From Rhizobacter sp. (GTDB lineage Bacteria > Pseudomonadota > Gammaproteobacteria > Burkholderiales > Burkholderiaceae_C), in the NCBI GenBank assembly GCA_025359585.1, contig JANYFX010000436.1:1-5254 (forward strand): a stretch of DNA of 5,254 bases, written 5' to 3'. The notes under the pieces are model-generated. The model made no database searches and was not told where the DNA came from. It saw only the letters and a list, made by a program, of their open reading frames with translations. This document shows positions 1 through 5,106 of the stretch, one piece after another; the first letter of the stretch is position 1, and each line of letters opens with the position of its first letter. A program made the position numbers and the translations under genes.

Positions 1-141
1 ATACGGTGCGGAAGTATTTGCGCACCGACAGAGTCGAGGAGCCGCGGCGAAGTCTGCGCGAGGAGGCGCCCCTCAAGTTGGCGCCGTTCGTCGAGGCGAT
101 CAAGCAGGCGCTGCTGGTCGACGCGCGCAGGCCGAAGAAGG
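1..141 (+). pseudogene. istA: IS21-family transposase istA, internal 5' fragment
   Basis: Reading from base 3 gives TVRKYLRTDRVEEP, then LKLAPFVEAIKQALLVDARR and PKKG, about 46 residues. This matches the start of IS21-family IstA: the end of the N-terminal helix-turn-helix (TVRKYL is the typical end of its recognition helix), followed by the short linker that precedes the DDE (rve) domain. An intact IstA is roughly 340-520 residues, so most of the protein is missing. The beginning lies before the window. The 3' side is cut at base 142 by the IS66 left terminal repeat, and the frame runs into that element to a stop at 198-200, giving a chimeric tail with no meaning of its own. No DDE residues and no istB partner are in the window. 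The family call rests on recognised sequence pattern; the loss of function is clear from the break. Confidence 0.72.
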
Positions 142-167
142 GTAAGCGCGGTCTCAAGGCCCTCTTG
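142..167 (+). repeat. IS66 left terminal inverted repeat
   Basis: The repeat begins GTAAGCGCGGTCTCAAGG and is an exact reverse complement of 3247-3272 over 26 bases. Beyond it the pairing continues imperfectly: bases 174-178 (GCCGG) match the inverse of 3236-3240, so the outer 40 bases or so may be a longer degenerate transposase-binding end. The GTAA tip is characteristic of the IS66 family. Confidence 0.97.
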
Positions 168-246
168 TTTCCGGCCGGTGTGATGAGCACGATCTGGTGA
201 GGATGCCCACGCTTGGATGTGTGCACGTAACCGGTCAGATGCACAC

Positions 247-642
247 ATGGACAAGCGAGTCATCAAGGACACGCGGCGCAGGCACAGCGACGCATTGAAG
301 TTGGATCTGGTCGAGCGCAGCCTGCAGCCTGGCGTGTCGGTCGCGGCGCTGGCGCAGGAGCACGGTATCAATGCCAACCTGCTGTTCAACTGGCGTCGGC
401 TGCACCTTCGTGCGCCGGGCGCCGATGTTTCGGCGAGTACCGTGCCGACGCTGCTGCCGGTCACGGTGCAGCCCGACACGTCGGCGCCGACGACCGCGCA
501 CGCAGTAACGCAGGCTGCGCCTGCGCGCGCCGCCACGGGAACCATCGAGATCGAGATCGGCACCGCTCGCGTGCGGCTGCGCGGTGCAGTCGATGACGCC
601 AGCGTGCGCAGCGTCTTGCGCGCGCTGAGCGAACTTGCATGA
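247..642 (+). CDS. tnpA: IS66 family accessory protein TnpA (OrfA), DNA-binding
   Basis: This is the first gene of the IS66 set, 131 residues from ATG 247. IS66 TnpA proteins are small helix-turn-helix proteins needed together with TnpB and TnpC for efficient transposition, presumably by binding the element ends. The helix-turn-helix is visible at residues 30-51 (VSVAALAQEHGINANLLFNW followed by RR), preceded by the family-typical ALKLDLVERSLQPG. An alanine/proline/threonine-rich linker follows (about 57-97), then the conserved C-terminal strand-helix segment IEIEIGTARVRLRGAVDDAS and a final helix. ATG 217 is an in-frame alternative adding 10 residues. I chose 247 because family members usually begin just a few basic residues before the HTH; neither start has a convincing ribosome binding site. 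The stop overlaps the tnpB start in ATGA, so the two are probably translationally coupled. Confidence 0.9.
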   Translation: MDKRVIKDTRRRHSDALKLDLVERSLQPGVSVAALAQEHGINANLLFNWRRLHLRAPGADVSASTVPTLLPVTVQPDTSAPTTAHAVTQAAPARAATGTIEIEIGTARVRLRGAVDDASVRSVLRALSELA

Positions 643-998
643 TCGGCATGCCATCGGGAACTCGCGTGTGGCTCGTCGCCGGTCACACCGATATGCGCAA
701 GGGCTTCGATGGCTTGGCCGCGCTGGTGCAGACCGCGCTGGTCGAGAACCCGTTCTGCGGTCACGTCTTCGTCTTCCGTGGCAGGCGCGGCGACATCCTC
801 AAGGTGCTGTGGTTCGACGGACAGGGCTTGCTGCTGCTGGCCAAGAGATTGGAGCGGGGCCGCTTCATCTGGCCACAGGCCACATCAGGCAAGGTGTCGC
901 TGACGCCCGCACAGCTATCGATGCTGCTCGAGGGCATCGACTGGCGCATGCCCGCTCGTACCAACTTCGGAACGCATCAGCCCGAGCTCGCAGCCTGA
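639..998 (+). CDS. tnpB: IS66 family accessory protein TnpB (Orf2)
   Basis: The product is 119 residues, the normal size for IS66 TnpB (about 115-120). The family signature is complete: WLVAGHTDMRKGFDGLAALV at 11-30, then HVFVFRGRRGDILKVLWFDG at 42-61, LLLLAKRLERGRF (64-76), and WP at 78-79. The C-terminus carries the usual LTPAQLSMLLEGIDW. TnpB has no known catalytic site. It is required with TnpA for transposition of IS66-type elements and is thought to act as a partner of the TnpC transposase. The gene starts at an ATG inside the tnpA stop (ATGA), so translation is likely coupled to tnpA. A 72-base gap separates it from tnpC. No frameshift or missing motif is seen. Confidence 0.95.
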   Translation: MIGMPSGTRVWLVAGHTDMRKGFDGLAALVQTALVENPFCGHVFVFRGRRGDILKVLWFDGQGLLLLAKRLERGRFIWPQATSGKVSLTPAQLSMLLEGIDWRMPARTNFGTHQPELAA

Positions 999-1070
999 AC
1001 CACTGTACGAGGATGCCTCCGGTGCGCCCCCAATAGCGAGGCGCATGTGGACTCGGCACAGTAGATCTCT

Positions 1071-2660
1071 GTGCCGACCGCGAACAACACGCCCAACACC
1101 GTCGAAGCGCTGCTACGCGTCGTCCAGGAGCGCGACTCCGAGGTGGCGTTCCTCAAGTTGATGGTCGACAAGCTCTCGTTGCAGCTGCTGCGCGCGCGCC
1201 GAGCGCAGTACGGACGCTCCAGCGAGCAGTTGGATGACCCGCAGATCGCGCTCATCGAAGGCACACCACTGTATGAACATCCGGCGCCCAAGGCGGTGCC
1301 GAAGCCTGAAGCTGCGAACGGCGCGAGCATTGATCGGCAACTGCCGGCACACCTGCCGCGTGAGAACCAGGTGCACCGGCCCGCCGCGACCGATGCCGCG
1401 CACGACGCGGCTGGCGATGCCTGTGGCTGCACCGAGTGCGGTGGCCGCCTGCGACAGATCGGCGCCGACGTGTCGGAGCAGCTGGAGTACGTGCCTTCGC
1501 GCTTCAAGGTGATCCGCCATGTGCGGCCCAAGCTCGCTTGCGTGGCCTGCCAAACGATCTTCCAGGCAGCGGCGCCGAGCCGGCCGATCGCGCGCGGCGT
1601 GGCCGGACCGGCATTGCTCGCCAACGTGCTCGTCTCCAAATACTGCGACCACATCCCGCTACACCGCCTGGCCCGCATCCATGCCCGCGACGGCGTGTGC
1701 TTCGATCCGTCGACTTATGTGGGCTGGGTCGAACAGAGCCACGCCTTGCTCGATCCGTTGGTCGCCGCACTCGGCCGCTACACGTTGGCCGGTGTCAAGG
1801 TTCACGCCGACGACACGCCGGTGCCGGTGCTCGACCCCGGGCGCGGCAGGACCAAGATCGGGCGGCTGTGGGTTTACGTGCGCGATGACCGACCCGCTGC
1901 CAGCACCGAACCGCCTGCGGCCTGGTACCGGTACACCCCCAACCGCAAAGGCGAGCACCCGCAGGCCCACCTGAAGGACTACCGCGGCGTGCTGCAGGCC
2001 GATGCTTACGGCGGCTACGGAAAGATCTACGCGACCGGACGTGTCGAAGAAGCGGCTTGCTGGGCGCACGCGAGGCGACCGTTCTGGGACATGTACGAGA
2101 ACCAGGGCCGAGTGGCAGGCTCCATCGCCGATCAGGCGTTGCAGCGCATCGCTGCCCTCTGCGCGGTCGAGGCCGAGATCCGCGGCCAGCCACCCGAGAT
2201 CCGGCGACGCGAACGACAGGCCCGCGCCGGGCCGCTGCTCGAAGAGCTGCGCGCGTGGATGACGAGCATGGTCGGGCGGGTGTCGGCGAAGTCGGAGTTG
2301 GCCAAGGCCATCGGCTACTCGCTCACGCGCTGGCGAGCGCTGACGCGCTACCGGGACGACGGTCGCATCGAGATCGATAACAACGCCGCCGAGCGTGCCC
2401 TGCGCGGAGTTGCTCTTGGAAGAGGCAACTACCTCTTCATGGGTTCGGACGCCGGGGGCGAGCGCGCCGCGTCGATTTACAGTCTGGTGGAAACGGCCAA
2501 GCTCAATGGGCTCGATCCGCAGGCATACCTGCGGGAGGTCCTGACACGCATCGCCGACCATCCGATCAACCGCATCGACGAGGTGCTGCCGTGGAACATT
2601 GGGAACATCGTGCTGCGCGACGAGGAGCAGCGACAACTCTCCAGCGCGATCGCCGCCTGA
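1071..2660 (+). CDS. tnpC: IS66 family DDE transposase TnpC
   Basis: This is the catalytic transposase, 529 residues, full length for the family (about 510-540). Domain order: a leucine-rich coiled-coil or zipper region at about 11-52 ending in RRAQYGRSSEQL; a zinc-binding domain with CxxC pairs C120/C123 and C157/C160; then the DDE domain. Likely catalytic acidic residues are D247 (VHADDTP), D311 (LQADAYGGY) and E441 (DNNAAERALR). The CWAHARRPFWD motif (330-340) and the C-terminal LPWNI (506-510) are also typical. The start is GTG 1071, the first start codon after an in-frame stop at 1062-1064. It has no clear Shine-Dalgarno sequence, but the following residues (PTANNTPNTVEALL) match where family members begin. 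All catalytic motifs are present, so it is probably active. It follows tnpB and precedes the extra gene by 37 bases. Confidence 0.96.
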   Translation: MPTANNTPNTVEALLRVVQERDSEVAFLKLMVDKLSLQLLRARRAQYGRSSEQLDDPQIALIEGTPLYEHPAPKAVPKPEAANGASIDRQLPAHLPRENQVHRPAATDAAHDAAGDACGCTECGGRLRQIGADVSEQLEYVPSRFKVIRHVRPKLACVACQTIFQAAAPSRPIARGVAGPALLANVLVSKYCDHIPLHRLARIHARDGVCFDPSTYVGWVEQSHALLDPLVAALGRYTLAGVKVHADDTPVPVLDPGRGRTKIGRLWVYVRDDRPAASTEPPAAWYRYTPNRKGEHPQAHLKDYRGVLQADAYGGYGKIYATGRVEEAACWAHARRPFWDMYENQGRVAGSIADQALQRIAALCAVEAEIRGQPPEIRRRERQARAGPLLEELRAWMTSMVGRVSAKSELAKAIGYSLTRWRALTRYRDDGRIEIDNNAAERALRGVALGRGNYLFMGSDAGGERAASIYSLVETAKLNGLDPQAYLREVLTRIADHPINRIDEVLPWNIGNIVLRDEEQRQLSSAIAA

Positions 2661-2683
2661 GCGCGGCGCATCGCGCTGCGGAC

Positions 2684-2690
2684 AAGAGGA
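2684..2690 (+). promoter_or_regulatory. Ribosome binding site of the fourth IS66 gene
   Basis: AAGAGGA is a purine-rich Shine-Dalgarno-like sequence 7 bases before GTG 2698. It decides the start of the fourth gene. The frame stays open further upstream to 2599, but that stretch lies inside the end of tnpC, and its translation (serine/arginine-rich, cysteine-containing) has no family character. Confidence 0.6.
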
Positions 2691-2697
2691 CAGAGGC

Positions 2698-3222
2698 GTG
2701 AACTCGCAAGCCTTCGATCCGGGAATGATCGAAGCGCTCGAGAGCGCGAGCAGCATGCAGCTGTACCAGCTCAAGGCGCTCATCGAGGGCATGCTGGCAG
2801 ACCCGCGCCGCAGCATGACCGCTCGCGCGAGCCTGCATCTTGGCCAGCCGGTGCAGTTCGTCGACTTCCGGGACGGTCAGATGCGCCGGGGCAAGATCAT
2901 CGCCATGAAGGACACCCAGGCGACGGTGCTTGAGCAGGGGACCAAGCGAACTTGGAAGATCCCTTGCCTGGCGATGCAGGGCTATACCGAGGTCGAGCGC
3001 CGATCGGACCAAACATACGAACCGCCGCCGGAGCCGGCCTCCGTCGCAACCGGCGCACGTGCGATCCAACGCGGCGACACCGTCACCTTCGACGATCGCG
3101 ACGGCCGTAACATCACCGGCGTGGTCGTGCGCGTCAACCAACGCACTGCAACGATCGGCACTGGCGATGGCGGAACCTGGCGCGTCCCGTTCCACGTCCT
3201 GCGGCAGGTGCTGGACATCTGA
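2698..3222 (+). CDS. Uncharacterised IS66 passenger protein with duplicated SH3/KOW-like module
   Basis: The product is 174 residues from GTG 2698, starting NSQAFDPGMIEAL. I do not know a function. The N-terminal part (about 10-45) is helical (MIEALESASSMQLYQLKALI followed by EGMLADPRR). Two copies of a short beta-rich unit follow, at about 48-93 and 124-169. The first reads LGQPVQFVDFRDG, then G, ATVLEQGTKRTWKIP; the second reads RGDTVTFDDRDG, then G, ATIGTGDGGTWRVP. Shared positions are G..V.F.D.RDG, a glycine, AT(V/I), TW and P. A polar, proline-rich linker (about 97-122) joins them. The pattern suggests small SH3-like barrels of the KOW/Tudor type, which bind nucleic acid or protein; this is inference. 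The gene lies inside the inverted repeats, co-directional with and 37 bases after tnpC, so it belongs to the element and may help transposition, regulate it, or serve the host. No cysteine pairs or membrane segments are present. Confidence 0.82.
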   Translation: MNSQAFDPGMIEALESASSMQLYQLKALIEGMLADPRRSMTARASLHLGQPVQFVDFRDGQMRRGKIIAMKDTQATVLEQGTKRTWKIPCLAMQGYTEVERRSDQTYEPPPEPASVATGARAIQRGDTVTFDDRDGRNITGVVVRVNQRTATIGTGDGGTWRVPFHVLRQVLDI

Positions 3223-3246
3223 CCTCCGTCAAACGCCGGCAGGCGT

Positions 3247-3272
3247 CAAGAGGGCCTTGAGACCGCGCTTAC
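3247..3272 (-). repeat. IS66 right terminal inverted repeat
   Basis: The repeat ends in CCTTGAGACCGCGCTTAC and is the exact inverse of 142-167. It lies 24 bases after the stop of the fourth gene and abuts IS3-derived sequence at 3273. This fixes the right boundary of the element and shows that the fourth gene is inside it. Confidence 0.97.
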
Positions 3273-3274
3273 CC

Positions 3275-3466
3275 ATGGAAAGCTTCTTTGGAACTTTGAA
3301 GTGCGAGCTCTTCTACATCAATGAGTTCGAAAGCGTCGATATGTTGAAGGGCGCGATTCGCGACTACATCCACTACTACAACGTGGATCGGATCAAGCTG
3401 GGGCTCGGAGGGCTGAGCCCCGTCGAGTACAGGATGCACACCGCCACCGCCACCGCGATGGCATGA
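3275..3466 (+). pseudogene. IS3-family transposase OrfB, C-terminal fragment
   Basis: Reading from ATG 3275 gives MESFFGTLKCELFYINEFES, then DYIHYYNVDRIKLGLGGLSP and VEYR, 63 residues to the stop. This is the end of the IS3-family DDE (rve) domain. In these proteins the glutamate in the ESFF motif is the last catalytic acidic residue, and IKLGLGGLSPVEYR is the usual C-terminal signature, closest to the IS150 group. An intact OrfB is about 270-300 residues, so more than three quarters is gone, including the first two catalytic aspartates. The ATG is an internal methionine of the parent protein, not a real start. The short Ala/Thr repeat at the very end (TATATAMA) is ordinary C-terminal variation. 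Confidence 0.85.
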
Positions 3467-3475
3467 CTTCAACAG

Positions 3476-3500
3476 TGTCCAAGGTTCGGGGGTCGGTTCA
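3476..3500 (-). repeat. Right terminal repeat of the IS3-family remnant
   Basis: On the minus strand this reads TGAACCGACCCCCGAACCTT and continues GGACA. It has the TG tip and CCCC block typical of IS3/IS150-group ends, and it lies 9 bases after the orfB stop where the terminus is expected. The exact boundary is inferred from the terminal CA at 3499-3500. Confidence 0.65.
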
Positions 3501-3732
3501 GAGTTGAAGTGGACACGAGGCTCCTATGCTCCGAGCAGGCTTTAAAGATGGTCGGACTGGACGCTCACCAAACTTCAGCAAGGCAGCGGGTGCTGTTATC
3601 GGCGGTCTGACAACGAGCGACTGAGCCTAGCCGTATAGCGGTTTGTGGAGAAGGAGAATCCGGGCGCGATTGTCTCGGGCATCGCCACCCACAGTCTCGA
3701 CGCGTCTGCGTCGCCGCAAGCGGCAGACCGGC
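3501..3732. other. Gene-poor spacer with possible transposon debris
   Basis: No gene can be supported with confidence here. Two things can be seen. First, ATG 3526 follows CGAGG by 5 bases and opens a 32-codon frame (MLRAGFKDGRTGRSPNFSKA, then AGAVIGGLTTSD), with no recognised relative. Second, bases 3642-3704 read FVEKENPGAIVSGIATHSLD followed by A, which resembles the start of an IS66-type TnpA helix-turn-helix (the family pattern is VEE..PGA.VS.VA..HG.NAS). A stop codon at 3636-3638 lies just before it and the frame loses all resemblance after it, so if real it is a decayed fragment. The spacer is probably the scar of earlier IS insertions downstream of the minus-strand gene. Confidence 0.4.
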
Positions 3733-3746
3733 CTAGTCCGGCCGGT
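3727..3746 (-). terminator. GC-rich hairpin over the end of the Abi-like gene
   Basis: ACCGGCC (3727-3733) and GGCCGGT (3740-3746) form a perfect 7-bp stem with a 6-base loop. The loop includes most of the gene's TAG stop codon. A second small stem, GCCGC/GCGGC at 3713-3724, lies immediately downstream on the minus strand. Neither is followed by a U-rich tract, so this is not a canonical intrinsic terminator. It may protect the mRNA 3' end, weaken transcription passing in either direction, or be incidental in GC-rich DNA. Confidence 0.3.
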
Positions 3747-5106
3747 TCACGAGCGAGCCGACAATGAGTTCTGACCAGCGCAGGCAGTCGAACGCGAGTG
3801 TGCGCAGGATTGGCTTTGTGCCGTGGACGTCCCCCATACGAGAGCGAAGGGTCTGCATCACGTAGGCTCCCTGATTGAGCGCTCCCTCCAGGTTTCTCTT
3901 GAAGGGCATGACGTCAGCGTCACGCCACCCCAGACCTTCGAGCTGATGATCAAGCTTCGTGAGCACACCCTTCGCCATGGCTGCCTTCTTGCAGCGCTCT
4001 TGGAACGACGCCTTTGTCGGGTCACCCAGGTCGAACTCCTCGTAGACCTTGGAGGTTGCGGCGTCTACGGCCCCACAAGCCGCGGAGATGGCACCTCCAA
4101 GATCGCCATCACGCATCCGTTGCGCAGCCTTGACGAGGTCGCGATGCGCTTCGCTGGGCGTGTCGGAAAGGATGCCGATGTCAAACTCGGCCGTAGGGAT
4201 GAGCGTCCCGCTTACGAACGACCAACCCAACCGGCTGAGGTACTCTGCAAGCTTCTCCTCCGCTTCGGGGCGGCGCCGAAGAATCTCTTCGATCAAGAAC
4301 GTGAGGAACCGCTTTTGACCCACGGCGTCCATCTGACCAACCTGCTCATCAATGGCGGACATCAGCTCCCCTTTGCTGGCACCCTTTTGTGGCCTTTGCA
4401 CTAAATGGGCCGCAGTCGTCACGTCAAAGCCAGCGAGTCCAGCCACCTCCTTGATCTCATAGAAGGAGAACTCTTGGAGGCATGCCCTGGCAGCTGGCCA
4501 AGCTCGGCGGAGGTTGTCGCTCGGTCGAGGCTCGTCTTGTCCTGCTGCTTCGTCGCCGACGCGAAGGGCGTGGCGGGGTTGCCGATTCGAGTTCCAGGTT
4601 CGCACTTCTTTCGCCATAGCTGCGAAAGACGCGTGGTCCAGAATCGCCTCAGCGGGTGAGACAAATGAGTCCGCTCGCAGTAAGTCACCCGAGTGGCCGG
4701 CGTGCCATAGGGTCGTGTCGAGCATCAGCTGCAAGGCGGCCGCGACCTCCGGAACCGTGAGCTGAGCTTCCGCTGCCAACGAAATGACAAGTACGTGCGT
4801 CTGCTGGGTCTGTCGATATCGCGCCTGAAGCACGCCGTAAACGCGCTCGATGTCCGACATAACGCGGAGCGCCGGCTCTGCATCTAACAGCGGCAAGGCC
4901 GACGACTGCAGCCGGTAGAGATCGTTCTCACGTTTGATCAGGCCAAAATCTTCCAGCGAGTTGAGCGCTTTTAGTTCAGAGTGGTTGTCGGATCTGAACT
5001 TGAGGGCGGGTACTCCTCCGCCCATAGCCTGCATTTTTTGGAGGAGATCGAGAAGTAGAGTTCGCTGCGAATCCGACAGTGGTGTAGGCGTTTGGGTGGC
5101 GTTCAT
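3733..5106 (-). CDS. Abi_C-like (HEPN-type) abortive infection family protein, candidate defence gene
   Basis: The protein has 457 residues. The C-terminal part (about 320-455) resembles the Abi_C domain of abortive-infection proteins: a helical block starting GDLGGAISAACGAVDAATSK (334-353), then a spacer, then GALNQGAYVMQTLRSRMGDV followed by HG (408-429). In this family the last motif is usually LRN.xG..HG. Here R421 and H428 are kept (an R-x6-H HEPN ribonuclease-type pair) while the usual asparagine is S422. Residues about 13-73 look like a winged-helix unit (LLLDLLQKMQAM, SLEDFGLIKREN, DLYRL). Residues 80-320 are mostly helical with no family I recognise. No signal peptide or membrane segment is seen, so it is likely cytosolic. 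The start is ATG 5106; no strong ribosome binding site precedes it, and Met25 or Met28 are alternatives. It is a single gene with no visible antitoxin partner in the window. RNase activity and phage defence are inferences from the domain. Confidence 0.7.
   Translation of the reverse strand: MNATQTPTPLSDSQRTLLLDLLQKMQAMGGGVPALKFRSDNHSELKALNSLEDFGLIKRENDLYRLQSSALPLLDAEPALRVMSDIERVYGVLQARYRQTQQTHVLVISLAAEAQLTVPEVAAALQLMLDTTLWHAGHSGDLLRADSFVSPAEAILDHASFAAMAKEVRTWNSNRQPRHALRVGDEAAGQDEPRPSDNLRRAWPAARACLQEFSFYEIKEVAGLAGFDVTTAAHLVQRPQKGASKGELMSAIDEQVGQMDAVGQKRFLTFLIEEILRRRPEAEEKLAEYLSRLGWSFVSGTLIPTAEFDIGILSDTPSEAHRDLVKAAQRMRDGDLGGAISAACGAVDAATSKVYEEFDLGDPTKASFQERCKKAAMAKGVLTKLDHQLEGLGWRDADVMPFKRNLEGALNQGAYVMQTLRSRMGDVHGTKPILRTLAFDCLRWSELIVGSLVNRPD

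Larger units (their letters stand above)
142..3272 (+). mobile_element. Complete IS66-family insertion sequence with four genes
   Basis: The element is 3131 bp and is bounded by perfect 26-bp inverted repeats beginning GTAAGCG, the usual GTAA-type end of the IS66 family. Inside, all on the plus strand, lie tnpA, tnpB (overlapping by 4 bp), tnpC and an extra gene of 174 codons. Canonical IS66 elements are about 2.5 kb and carry the first three only; here the fourth gene fills the space between tnpC and the right end. All four frames are open, so the element looks capable of moving. IS66 elements normally make an 8-bp target duplication. The flanking octamers here are GAAGAAGG (134-141) and CCATGGAA (3273-3280), which do not match. 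The left neighbour is an IS21 fragment and the right an IS3 fragment, so one or both sides were rearranged after insertion. Confidence 0.95.
3273..3500 (+). mobile_element. Remnant of an IS3-family (IS150-like) insertion sequence, right end
   Basis: This segment contains the last 64 codons of an IS3-type transposase and the right terminus of that element. All of the left part (orfA and most of orfB) is missing. The break is exactly at the tip of the IS66 right repeat, so it was created by IS66 insertion or by an IS66-linked rearrangement. No matching left terminus (TGAACCGACCCC) is in the window. Confidence 0.8.

Noticed and set aside
6..200. A 64-codon gene at the left edge
   Set aside because: The first 46 codons are part of istA and the rest is IS66 left-end sequence read through by chance, so it is not a gene in its own right.
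635..1036. A 133-codon frame overlapping tnpB
   Set aside because: TnpB in the neighbouring frame has the full family signature; this frame is arginine-rich noise.
977..1678. A 233-codon minus-strand frame opposite the start of tnpC
   Set aside because: It is antisense to the coiled-coil and zinc-binding region of TnpC, is rich in Ser/Arg/Cys, and has no recognisable motif; it is a shadow of the real gene.
2599..2697. N-terminal extension of the fourth IS66 gene to an upstream start at 2599
   Set aside because: The extra residues overlap the coding end of tnpC and have no domain character, whereas GTG 2698 has a well-spaced AAGAGGA.
1659..2816. A 385-codon open frame on the minus strand opposite tnpC
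   Set aside because: It lies antisense to conserved transposase motifs and runs across two genes. Its composition (arginine, alanine, glycine-rich) is what GC-rich codon bias produces on the opposite strand, and no family pattern is visible.
3233..3246. Short hairpin ACGCC-GGCA-GGCGT before the right IS66 repeat, as a terminator
   Set aside because: The stem is only 5 bp with no T run after it; it may simply be part of the sub-terminal transposase-binding region.
3823..4404. A 193-codon plus-strand frame opposite the Abi-like gene
   Set aside because: It is antisense to the conserved C-terminal domain and shows no family features. The minus-strand frame covers the whole region and carries the Abi_C-like motif.
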